NCBI GenBank assembly: GCA_937902695.1
Contig: CALFNI010000189.1
Location: 1 to 8,014, forward strand
Reading direction: 5' to 3'
Origin: an uncultured Rhodanobacteraceae bacterium
GTDB lineage: Bacteria > Pseudomonadota > Gammaproteobacteria > Xanthomonadales > Rhodanobacteraceae
Length of the DNA: 8,014 bases
Part shown: positions 1 to 5,529 of the stretch, piece by piece
Layout of the letters: the number at the start of each line of letters is the position of its first letter
Position numbering within the stretch: position 1 is the stretch's first letter
Made by a program: the position numbers and the translations under genes
The notes under the pieces: model-generated
Told to the model about the DNA's origin: nothing
Databases searched by the model: none
What the model saw: only the letters and a program-made list of their open reading frames with translations

Positions 1-105
1 CGCGTCGAGCAGCGCGGGATCGACGCCGCGCACGGAGAGGAGTTTCTGGAACATGGTCTCCCATGCCCCGCCGTAGCGCTGGCTGTCGAGATGGTTGAGA
101 GGGAA
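1..105 (-). pseudogene. gspK: gspK, in-frame continuation after the TGA, truncated by the window edge
   Basis: Directly after the TGA at 108-106, the same frame stays open for 35 codons to the window edge. It reads F-P-L-N-H-L-D-S-Q, then W-E-T-M-F-Q-K-L-L, then V-D-P-A-L-L-D-A. This is what GspK carries here: a D-x-x-(G)-R-F-N-L-N-like motif followed by a helix with L-L and a 'DP' segment. No frameshift is needed. A single base change in the TGA (for example from CGA, Arg) would restore one continuous gene from 414 to the edge. The gene is therefore either a real nonsense mutant or an intact gene with one wrong base. No start codon with a ribosome binding site precedes this part, so I do not treat it as a separate gene. 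The rest of gspK, and probably gspL/M, should lie to the left. Confidence 0.8.
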
Positions 106-414
106 TCACCCGTTTAGATCGTGCATCGAAGCGCTGAGCCCGCCGCCCGGCACCGTCTGCCGCGGCAGGGGCATCGAACAGGGATCGGTGTTCGAGTCGC
201 CTGCATCCGGGGCGTCCTTGATCAGCACGCGCGCCGCATAGGCTTCGAGGCCTTGCGCATACGCCTCTGCCTGCTCGCCGCGCAGCGCGTTGCGCGTGCG
301 CGCGAGCGCGAGCTCGCCCCGATCGAGCAGGCCCGCGATCAGCACGGCGGCGAGCGCGACCGTCAGCAGCGCGATCAGAAGCGCGATGCCGCGCTGTCGA
401 TGCGCGCCGTTCAC
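106..414 (-). CDS. gspK: GspK, type II secretion minor pseudopilin, N-terminal part ending at a premature TGA
   Basis: GspK is the large minor pseudopilin that caps the type II secretion pseudopilus with GspI and GspJ. The start is GTG at 414-412, sharing GTGA with the gspJ stop. Residues 1-9 form a short basic leader ending in Gly9. A hydrophobic helix follows (about 10-29) with no Glu at mature position 5; the other four pseudopilins here have it, and its absence is usual for GspK. The frame then reads a typical R-rich, Ala-rich stretch and ends in M-H-D-L-N-G followed by TGA at 108-106. Only 102 residues are encoded, against roughly 300 or more in the family, so the globular domain that contacts GspI/GspJ is missing. 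Family identity rests on the helix, the gene order and the continuation beyond the stop (next entry). As written, the product would be non-functional. Confidence 0.85.
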   Translation of the reverse strand: MNGAHRQRGIALLIALLTVALAAVLIAGLLDRGELALARTRNALRGEQAEAYAQGLEAYAARVLIKDAPDAGDSNTDPCSMPLPRQTVPGGGLSASMHDLNG

Positions 415-1073
415 GGTGTTCCTGCGTTCCGCTGCAGCGTCGCGCCGGCGGCTGTGTCAGGCGGCGTCGACGGCAATTCGACGACGCGGCGCAACTCGCC
501 GGCGTCGTTTGTCGCGACGCGGAACTCGATTGCGCGCGGCAAGAGCTCGTACGGCTGCGGCGCCCCGGCCGGTGCGTCGGACGGCGGCCACGCGCTGCGC
601 CATGCGCCGTCGCTGCCGAGATAGCGAAAGCTCAGTGCTCGTGTCCCGTCGAGCACGGCCGTTGCGATCGGCGCGGCGTCGGGCGGGCGATCGAGCGCCG
701 CGTAGCGGCCGCGCATCAGCCTTTGCCCATCGACGGCGTATGCGACACGCTCGAGATTGCTGCGCGGCTCGGCGAGCGGGTTCGCGAAGCCGATCCGCGT
801 CAGCTCGATCCGATCGCCCGTGCCGGCGAGCGCGGGCAGATGGTCTTCGCGACCGCGGCCGCGCACGGGGCGCGAGACGGCCTGGCGGAGATCCCGCTCG
901 AGCATCGAAACCGCGCGCACGATCTCTGCGAAGCGGTCCTGCTGCCTGGCGAGCGCGCCGCGCGTCTGCGCGATCTGCGCGAGGCCGCCATAGGCCGCGG
1001 CGGCGAGTGCGGCGAACACGGCGAGCGCAACGAGGAGCTCGATCAGCGAGAACCCGCGCGCGCGAACGCTCAT
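411..1073 (-). CDS. gspJ: GspJ, type II secretion minor pseudopilin
   Basis: This 220-residue protein has a seven-residue leader ending in Arg-Gly, then F-S-L-I-E-L-L-V-A-L, the prepilin peptidase site with Gly at -1 and Glu at +5, and a membrane helix to about residue 27. The body contains M-L-E-R-D-L-R-Q-A-V (around 75), a P-A-L...R-I-E-L-T-R-I-G-F-A-N-P segment, and a C-terminal L-P-R-A-I-E-F-R-V strand, all characteristic of GspJ. Its length is normal for the family. In known systems GspJ assembles with GspI and GspK at the pseudopilus tip in the inner membrane and periplasm. The ATG at 1073-1071 overlaps the gspI stop (ATGA). The stop TGA overlaps the gspK GTG. Both suggest translational coupling in one transcript. 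Confidence 0.93.
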   Translation of the reverse strand: MSVRARGFSLIELLVALAVFAALAAAAYGGLAQIAQTRGALARQQDRFAEIVRAVSMLERDLRQAVSRPVRGRGREDHLPALAGTGDRIELTRIGFANPLAEPRSNLERVAYAVDGQRLMRGRYAALDRPPDAAPIATAVLDGTRALSFRYLGSDGAWRSAWPPSDAPAGAPQPYELLPRAIEFRVATNDAGELRRVVELPSTPPDTAAGATLQRNAGTP

Positions 1074-1447
1074 GGATTCAGCGTCGCCGCGGCGAATCCG
1101 CTGAGGCTCGCGACCGGATCCGTCGCCTCGCCGGCGTATACGCGGATGTCGATGCGCCGGATATCGGCGTCGGCGGTCGCGCTCACCTCGCGCCTCCAGT
1201 GCCAGGCGCGTCCGCCGAGCTCGACGCGGCCGTCGCTCGTGCCGGCCGGCGGCAGTGCGCCGGAAACGCGCGCTTCGGCGAGCACGTTCGCCGCGACCCA
1301 GCCGGCGAGCGTGCGCTCGCGCAGCATGTCGAAGTCACGGACTTCGAGCGCGGCCGTGCGCGTCAACGCGAGCAGCGCGAGCGCGACGACGGCGAGTGCG
1401 ATCAGCACCTCGATCAGCGTGAAGCCGTGCGGCGCGCGGCGTCTCAC
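1070..1447 (-). CDS. gspI: GspI, type II secretion minor pseudopilin
   Basis: This 125-residue protein is read from a GTG at 1447-1445. I chose that start because it gives a short basic leader (M-R-R-R-A-P-H-G) directly before F-T-L-I-E-V-L-I-A-L, the prepilin cleavage site with Glu at +5. It also overlaps the gspH stop by GTGA. A longer reading of this frame upstream would run through gspG/gspH in another frame and is an artefact. After the helix come M-L-R-E-R-T-L-A-G-W-V-A-A-N, an alignment landmark of GspI, and a G-R-A-W-H-W-R-R-E-V strand. Length matches the family (about 120-130). GspI nucleates the tip complex with GspJ and GspK. The stop TGA overlaps the gspJ ATG. Confidence 0.93.
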   Translation of the reverse strand: MRRRAPHGFTLIEVLIALAVVALALLALTRTAALEVRDFDMLRERTLAGWVAANVLAEARVSGALPPAGTSDGRVELGGRAWHWRREVSATADADIRRIDIRVYAGEATDPVASLSGFAAATLNP

Positions 1448-1959
1448 GGGCGCGCCTCGACGCTGTCGCGCTTCGTCGTGCCGTCGTCGCTGCCGGTGAT
1501 GCGATACGGCTTCGCGTCGCCGAGCGCAAGCGTCAGCGCGAACGGCGTCATCTCGCCCGACGAGAAGCAGACGATCTCCGGCGGCGCTTCGCGCGCGGCG
1601 AGATCGACGCTGCGGCCTTCGCGCGACAACGTCACGTGCATGCCGTCGAGCCAGGATCGCGGGCGCATCTCGCTGTCCGCGGCGATGGCCTGCCAGGTGT
1701 CGCCGTCGAGCTGCCGGAATGCGTATCCGCCGGCGCCGACATCGACGCCGATTTCGCGGCCGGCCTGCTCGGCTTTTTCGCACGCGAAGTGGACCAGCGT
1801 TTCGAAGCGATCGCCTTCGCGCCGGAGCTGGCGATCGGCGCCGCCGGCGACCGATAGCGTCACGGCCAGCGCGAGCACGGCGACGATCACGACCACGACG
1901 AGGAGCTCGATCAGGCTGAACCCGCTCGCCGGCCGCGCTGCGGAGATCCGGTGCTTCAT
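1444..1959 (-). CDS. gspH: GspH, type II secretion minor pseudopilin
   Basis: The product is 171 residues. The leader is 13 residues ending in Ser-Gly, followed by F-S-L-I-E-L-L-V-V-V-V-I-V-A-V-L, a prepilin site with Glu at +5 and the membrane helix. The C-terminal half holds P-P-E-I-V-C-F-S-S-G-E-M-T-P-F-A-L-T-L, the signature of the GspH/FimT family (fSSGE-TPf). GspH is a minor pseudopilin thought to join the pseudopilus just below the I-J-K tip. It follows gspG after a 33-bp gap in which I see no strong Shine-Dalgarno, and it overlaps gspI by four bases. The ATG at 1959-1957 is the only start that gives a plausible leader. Confidence 0.92.
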   Translation of the reverse strand: MKHRISAARPASGFSLIELLVVVVIVAVLALAVTLSVAGGADRQLRREGDRFETLVHFACEKAEQAGREIGVDVGAGGYAFRQLDGDTWQAIAADSEMRPRSWLDGMHVTLSREGRSVDLAAREAPPEIVCFSSGEMTPFALTLALGDAKPYRITGSDDGTTKRDSVEARP

Positions 1960-1992
1960 CGTCGCGACGCCGGCCGGAGGACTCGCTGCCGC

Positions 1993-2439
1993 CTACTGAT
2001 CCCAGTTGCCGATGTCGGCCGCTTCGCCCTCGCCGCCCGGCTTGCCGTCGGCCCCGTAGCTGAAGACGTCGACATCGCCATGCTGGCCCGGATGCTGGTA
2101 CTGGTACGGATGGCCCCACGGATCCTTCGGCACGCGATCGAGCCGCTGCGACCAGTTCGGCGCTTCGGGCTGTCCGGCCGGCTTCGTGACGAGCGCATCG
2201 AGGCCTTGCTCGGTGGTCGGATAGACGAAGTTGTCGAGCTTGTAGATGTTGAGCGCCGCGACGACGCTCGCGATGTCCTGCCTGGCGCGCACGACGCGCG
2301 CGCGACCCGGCTCCTCCATGACACGCGGCACGACGATCATCGCGAGGATGCCGAGGATCACGACGACGACGAGGATCTCGATCAGCGTGAAGCCGCGGGT
2401 CTGACGCCTCGGGCGGCGGAATTCGGGGACACGGCGCAT
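1993..2439 (-). CDS. gspG: GspG, type II secretion major pseudopilin
   Basis: GspG is the main subunit of the periplasmic pseudopilus. The 148-residue precursor has a 16-residue Arg-rich leader (ending T-R-G) before F-T-L-I-E-I-L-V-V-V-V-I-L-G-I-L-A, cut by the prepilin peptidase, leaving a mature protein of 132 residues. Landmarks in order are V-P-R-V-M (after the helix), D-N-F-V-Y-P-T-T-E-Q-G-L-D-A-L, V-P-K-D-P-W-G-H-P-Y-Q-Y, and the C-terminal D-V-F-S-Y-G-A-D-G-K-P-G-G-E-G-E-A-A-D-I-G-N-W-D. The last is the calcium-binding loop region of the family. It is the first gene of the visible operon. gspE and gspF, often found just upstream, are replaced by divergent bioA. I see no clear Shine-Dalgarno. 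Confidence 0.95.
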   Translation of the reverse strand: MRRVPEFRRPRRQTRGFTLIEILVVVVILGILAMIVVPRVMEEPGRARVVRARQDIASVVAALNIYKLDNFVYPTTEQGLDALVTKPAGQPEAPNWSQRLDRVPKDPWGHPYQYQHPGQHGDVDVFSYGADGKPGGEGEAADIGNWDQ

Positions 2440-2462
2440 GGCGAGCTTGTGCGGCTGTGGTG

Positions 2463-2483
2463 ATGGCCGGGATCATAGGCCAT
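2463..2483. repeat. Perfect 6-bp inverted repeat over the bioA start codon
   Basis: ATGGCC (2463-2468) and GGCCAT (2478-2483) are perfect inverted copies separated by nine bases. The right arm includes the A and T of the bioA start codon, and the spacer holds the candidate -10 of gspG. It could be an operator or a translation-masking hairpin. A chance 6-bp repeat is also plausible at this GC content. It does not resemble the known E. coli BirA operator. Confidence 0.3.
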
Positions 2484-2501
2484 GGACTCCTCGCTTGCGA
2501 A
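2472..2501 (-). promoter_or_regulatory. Candidate sigma-70 type promoter for the gspG operon
   Basis: On the minus strand, TATGAT (2477-2472, five of six matches to TATAAT) is preceded after 18 bases by TTCGCA (2501-2496, four of six to TTGACA). Transcription would start near 2465, about 25 bases before the gspG ATG. The -35 lies inside the first codons of bioA. This is a by-eye motif match in a GC-rich genome where such an AT-rich hexamer is uncommon. Confidence 0.4.
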
Positions 2502-3855
2502 CCGCCTCGCCGCGCGCGACCTCGCCGTCGTCTGGCATCCGTGCACGCAGATGCACGATCACGAAACGCTGCCGATGGTGCCGATCGCCCGCGCCGACGG
2601 CGCCTGGCTCATGGGCCACGACGGACGGCGCTATCTCGACGCCGTCAGCTCGTGGTGGACGTGCCTCCTGGGCCACCGGCATCCGCGCATCGTCGCGGCC
2701 CTCAACGAACAGCTCGACCGGCTCGATCACGTCATGCTGGCCGGGTTCACGCACGAGCCCGCGATCGAGCTCGCCGAAGCGCTCGTCGCGATCGCGCCGC
2801 GTGAGCGAGGCCGCGACGGCATGCTTCGTCGCGTCTTCTATGCGGACAACGGATCGGGCGCGGTCGAGGTCGCGCTGAAACTGTCGTTCCACTACTGGCG
2901 CAACCGGGGTGAGCCGGCGCGGACGCGCTTCGTCGCACTGACCGGGAGCTATCACGGCGAGACGCTGGGCGCGCTGTCGGTGACCGACGTCGCGCTGTAC
3001 CGGCAAACGTACGCGCCGCTGCTGCTCGAGCCGATCTTCGCGCCGTCGCCGGACGCGTACGAGGCGATGCCGGGCGAAAGCGCGGCCGCCTGCGCGGCCC
3101 GGCGGCTCGGCGAGCTGCGCCGGATCCTCGAACGCGACGCGCGCACGATCGCCGCCGTCATCGTCGAGCCTCTCGTGCAGTGCGCGGGCGGGATGCGCAT
3201 GCACGACGCGGGTTACCTGACGGGCCTGCGCGCGCTCTGCGACGAGTTCGACGTGCACCTGATCGCCGACGAGATCGCGGTCGGCTTCGGCCGCACCGGC
3301 ACGCTGTTCGCGTGCGAGCAAGGCGCGATCGCGCCCGATTTCCTGTGCCTGTCCAAAGGCCTCACCGGCGGAACGCTGCCGCTGTCGGCGGTGCTGACGA
3401 CGAACGACGTCTACGACGCGTTCTACGCCGAATATTCGGCCGGCAAGGCGTTCCTGCATTCGCACAGCTACACCGGCAATCCGCTCGCGTGCCGCGCGGC
3501 GCTCGCGACGCTCTCAGTGCTGCGCGACGAGCCCGTGCTCGAACGCAATCGCGCGCTCGCGGCGCATCTGGCCAAGCGCATAGCGCCGCTCGCCTCGCAT
3601 CCGAATGTCGGCGACGTGCGGCAGACCGGCATGATCGCGGCCATCGAGCTGGTCAAGGACACCTCCACGCGAGAGCCGTTTCCTGCCTCGGAGCGGCGCG
3701 GCCTGCGCGTCTACCGGCACGGGCTCGAACGCGGCGTCGTGCTGCGGCCGCTCGGCAACGTCGTCTACTTCATGCCGCCGTTCTGCGTCACGCCGGAGGA
3801 GATCGACCTCATGGTCGATGTCGCGATCGAAGGGATCGGCAAGGCGATCGCCTGA
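2482..3855 (+). CDS. bioA: BioA, adenosylmethionine-8-amino-7-oxononanoate aminotransferase
   Basis: This class III PLP-dependent aminotransferase of biotin synthesis (7-keto-8-aminopelargonate to 7,8-diaminopelargonate) uses S-adenosylmethionine as amino donor. The 457-residue product has W18-H-P-C-T-Q-M, the N-terminal BioA signature (usually WHPYTQM). It also has S-S-W-W-T near 56-60, the cofactor phosphate loop D-N-G-S-G-A-V-E-V-A, G-S-Y-H-G-E-T, I-A-D-E-I-A-V-G-F-G-R-T-G with Asp263 for the pyridine nitrogen, and L-S-K-G-L-T-G-G with Lys292 as the Schiff-base lysine. Length is slightly above the usual 420-450. An in-frame TAG at 2476-2478 sits three bases before the ATG, so the start is fixed. 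No Shine-Dalgarno precedes it. No other biotin gene is in the window. It diverges from gspG by 42 bp and converges on the OmpA-like gene. Confidence 0.95.
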   Translation: MDSSLANRLAARDLAVVWHPCTQMHDHETLPMVPIARADGAWLMGHDGRRYLDAVSSWWTCLLGHRHPRIVAALNEQLDRLDHVMLAGFTHEPAIELAEALVAIAPRERGRDGMLRRVFYADNGSGAVEVALKLSFHYWRNRGEPARTRFVALTGSYHGETLGALSVTDVALYRQTYAPLLLEPIFAPSPDAYEAMPGESAAACAARRLGELRRILERDARTIAAVIVEPLVQCAGGMRMHDAGYLTGLRALCDEFDVHLIADEIAVGFGRTGTLFACEQGAIAPDFLCLSKGLTGGTLPLSAVLTTNDVYDAFYAEYSAGKAFLHSHSYTGNPLACRAALATLSVLRDEPVLERNRALAAHLAKRIAPLASHPNVGDVRQTGMIAAIELVKDTSTREPFPASERRGLRVYRHGLERGVVLRPLGNVVYFMPPFCVTPEEIDLMVDVAIEGIGKAIA

Positions 3856-3859
3856 GCCG

Positions 3860-3874
3860 CGCGACGTTGTCGCG
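3860..3874. terminator. Short hairpin between convergent bioA and the OmpA-like gene
   Basis: CGCGAC (3860-3865), a GTT loop and GTCGCG (3869-3874) make a perfect 6-bp stem in the 26-bp gap between the two stop codons. There is no clear T-run on either side, only a weak pyrimidine stretch after it on the plus strand. It could be a bidirectional terminator of the GC-rich type, or chance. Confidence 0.3.
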
Positions 3875-3881
3875 ATCGTCG

Positions 3882-4814
3882 CTACTTCTTGACGAACTCG
3901 ATGCGCCGGTTGCTCGCGCGGCCGGCCGGTGTCCCGTTGTCGCCGATCGGGTGCTCGGCGCCGTAGCCGGCGGCGACGACGCGATCCGCGTCGACGCCCT
4001 TCAGCATCACGTACGCGCGCACGGATTCCGCGCGCGCCCTGGAGAGCGCGAGGTTGTCGTCGGCCGTGCCGATGTTGTCGGTGTAGCCCGCGATCTCGAA
4101 CCTGCCGTTCCTGAGGCACGGCACGATCGCATCGAGCAACGCGCGACCCTTCGCGTCGATGCGGCTCGACGCGGTCCGGAACGTGACCGCCGCGGGCATG
4201 CGCGCGGCACAGCGCACGTCCTCGGGGCGCGTGACGGGCTGCAGCGCCGCCGCGATCGTTATCGCATTCGTGATCGTCGCGTCGGCGCCGAAAAAATCGT
4301 GTGCCCAGCGCTCGCGTGACGCCCTGTCGGCGTCGCTCGTCGCCTGGCCGCTCAGCGTGACACCGCCGCGCGTGTCGCAGGCGATGCCGATCGGCGGATC
4401 GGTCTTCAATGCGGCGAACAGCGTGTCGGCCTTCGTGGCGCACGCCGACGACGCGGCTGTCGCGTCGACCGCGATCCGGTCGACGACGTTCGTTTCGCCG
4501 TAGGCCGCCGCGGCCGCCTGCATGATGCGCTGCCTGGTCTGCGCATCGGTGACGGTGCCTTCGACGACGCGCTTGTCGCCATCGAGCCGAACCGCGAACG
4601 GTCCCGGCGTTTTCGCCGCGCTCTGCATCGGCGGCGGCGGCGTCAATGCGGGCGCCATCGGGGCGGTCGCGCCGGTGGCGGCCTCGCTGCCGCAGCATGC
4701 ACCGTCGGCGGGTCCGCGTCCGCTGAGCCAGAGAACCGCCAGCACGACCAGAAGCAACGCCGCGACGATCCACGTCGTGCGCGAGTAGCGAGGCGCGTCG
4801 AGCAAGTCCTTCAT
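3882..4814 (-). CDS. Membrane-anchored protein with two BON-like domains and a C-terminal OmpA-type peptidoglycan-binding domain
   Basis: This 310-residue envelope protein should be anchored in the inner membrane by one helix (about 14-31), with the rest in the periplasm. After the helix come a Cys40-Cys41 pair and an Ala/Pro linker (45-70, four prolines at 59-62). Two BON-like repeats follow (about 72-118, with R-V-V-E-G-T-V-T-D, and 130-188, with G-V-T-L-S-G-Q-A-T-S-D). The OmpA-like domain spans about 205-310. It has T-D246-N, L-S-R-A-R261-A and N-R-R-I-E-F; D246 and R261 are 15 residues apart, as in the known peptidoglycan-binding pair of Acinetobacter OmpA. The BON-plus-OmpA layout recalls mycobacterial ArfA. 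The ATG has a good Shine-Dalgarno (GAGGAG) and lies 15 bp after the HhH gene, so the two are probably cotranscribed. The domain call is firm; the cellular role is unknown. Confidence 0.85.
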   Translation of the reverse strand: MKDLLDAPRYSRTTWIVAALLLVVLAVLWLSGRGPADGACCGSEAATGATAPMAPALTPPPPMQSAAKTPGPFAVRLDGDKRVVEGTVTDAQTRQRIMQAAAAAYGETNVVDRIAVDATAASSACATKADTLFAALKTDPPIGIACDTRGGVTLSGQATSDADRASRERWAHDFFGADATITNAITIAAALQPVTRPEDVRCAARMPAAVTFRTASSRIDAKGRALLDAIVPCLRNGRFEIAGYTDNIGTADDNLALSRARAESVRAYVMLKGVDADRVVAAGYGAEHPIGDNGTPAGRASNRRIEFVKK

Positions 4815-4829
4815 CGCGTGCTCCTCGCC

Positions 4830-5336
4830 TCAGATGCCGCCGGGCGCGCGGCCGCTGATCAGCTCCTCCTGCAGCCGCTTGAGCTCGGCCCAGCGATTCT
4901 CCGAGGCGAGCGAGGCCTGTCGCGCCCACGATCCGGGGTTCGCAAGCTGGAAGTGCGGGCCGCCGCGTTCGAGGATCTCGAGGATCTCCGGCACGCCGAG
5001 CCGCGACAGCTGCGCGAACGAGGCGACGCCATTCTGATGCAGGAGCTCGTCGATGCGCGGCCCGATGCCTTCGATGATCGTCAGATCGTCGTCGTGCTTG
5101 AGGTTGAAGCCGGCTGCGCGCGCGGCGCCGACGTCGATGACGCGTGCCGGCGGCGCCGACGCGGCCTCGACGATGGCGTCGTGATGCGCCACGGCGGCGC
5201 GCTCGGCGCCTTCCGTGTCGACGCGCGTCGCCGCGGATGGAGCCCTGCGCAACGCTTTCGAAAGCAGCCAGTTGGCGAGCCAGCCGAGCACGAAGCCCAG
5301 CACGAGCCACCAGAAGCAACAGGCGATCTGACTCAT
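4830..5336 (-). CDS. Membrane-anchored helix-hairpin-helix protein, function unknown
   Basis: The 168-residue product begins with Cys6-Cys7 and one membrane helix (about 8-25), followed by K-A-L-R-R. By the positive-inside rule this puts the remainder in the cytoplasm. A variable Ala-rich linker (32-80) leads to a helix-hairpin-helix at about 85-112: D-D-L-T-I-I-E-G-I-G-P-R-I-D-E-L-L, with the hairpin at G90-I-G92. After it comes a conserved-looking tail with G-G-P-H-F-Q and N-P-G-S-W-A-R-Q-A, then a charged final helix. This fold plus tail resembles the extension seen on some NuoE-like and ribosomal L21-annotated proteins and stand-alone DUF4332-like proteins. In those the HhH need not bind DNA. 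The start has GGAG six bases upstream. It is the first gene of a two-gene unit with the BON/OmpA protein. No function is assigned. Confidence 0.75.
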   Translation of the reverse strand: MSQIACCFWWLVLGFVLGWLANWLLSKALRRAPSAATRVDTEGAERAAVAHHDAIVEAASAPPARVIDVGAARAAGFNLKHDDDLTIIEGIGPRIDELLHQNGVASFAQLSRLGVPEILEILERGGPHFQLANPGSWARQASLASENRWAELKRLQEELISGRAPGGI

Positions 5337-5368
5337 CGCGTTCTCCGGAAGGGGCCGCTTGCCGGCCC

Positions 5369-5396
5369 AGAATACTCCTACTTCGTGCAGCGTTAA
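5369..5396 (-). promoter_or_regulatory. Candidate promoter for the HhH / OmpA-like operon
   Basis: Reading the minus strand, TTAACG (5396-5391, four of six to TTGACA) is followed after 16 bases by TATTCT (5374-5369, four of six to TATAAT). The implied start near 5362 leaves a leader of about 25 bases containing the GGAG ribosome binding site. This is one of the few AT-richer spots in the gap. Motif match only. Confidence 0.35.
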
Positions 5397-5423
5397 CTTC
5401 CTGTCATCTCTACGTGCTTGCCT

Positions 5424-5437
5424 CGCCGGTGCCGGCG
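5424..5437. repeat. Inverted repeat in the rsmE/HhH intergenic region
   Basis: CGCCGG (5424-5429) and CCGGCG (5432-5437) are perfect inverted copies around TG. They lie in the 193-bp divergent gap between the HhH gene and rsmE. A second, looser pair, GCACGG (5455-5460) and CCGTGC (5472-5477), follows. They could be operator or leader structure for rsmE. Such repeats arise easily in GC-rich DNA. I see no convincing rsmE promoter in this gap. Confidence 0.2.
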
Positions 5438-5520
5438 CCCACTACCGATCGAAGGCACGGCGCGGTACTGTCCGTGCAAGGCCCGCTGCACTCCCGGACG
5501 GGTCCTGTCGGTGGCTGCAC

Positions 5521-5529
5521 GGAGACGCC
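5521..5529 (+). promoter_or_regulatory. Ribosome binding site that decides the rsmE start
   Basis: GGAG at 5521-5524 stands five bases before the ATG at 5530. The frame is open further upstream with an ATG at 5359, but that extension has no ribosome binding site and adds 57 residues unlike any RsmE. The 5530 start gives the typical M-R-I-P-R beginning. Confidence 0.65.

Noticed and set aside
103..111. Selenocysteine or general recoding at the gspK TGA
   Set aside because: GspK needs no selenocysteine, no obvious stem-loop was evident just after the codon, and other genes here stop normally at TGA. A mutation or base error is simpler.
290..1999. 569-residue open frame on the plus strand opposite gspJ-gspH
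   Set aside because: It is Arg/Ala/Ser-rich, has no recognisable motif and lies antisense to four convincing pseudopilin genes. Long spurious frames are expected in GC-rich DNA.
1070..2476. 468-residue minus-strand frame ending in GspI, as a possible pilin fusion
   Set aside because: Only the last 125 residues are GspI. The rest is an out-of-frame reading of gspG and gspH. The GTG at 1447 gives a proper leader and overlap.
2473..3465. 330-residue frame antisense to bioA
   Set aside because: Low-complexity Arg/Asp/Val composition mirroring bioA codons. No motif.
4621..4645. GGC-repeat tract as a possible phase-variable microsatellite
   Set aside because: It is short, imperfect, and simply encodes the four-proline linker of the OmpA-like protein.
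3514..5319. 601-residue open frame on the minus strand across bioA, the OmpA-like and the HhH genes
   Set aside because: It is a shifted frame through three real genes with Arg-rich nonsense composition, and it crosses gene boundaries.
5359..5529. N-terminal extension of RsmE from the ATG at 5359
   Set aside because: No ribosome binding site, no family resemblance, and the ATG at 5530 has GGAG and the typical M-R-I-P-R start.
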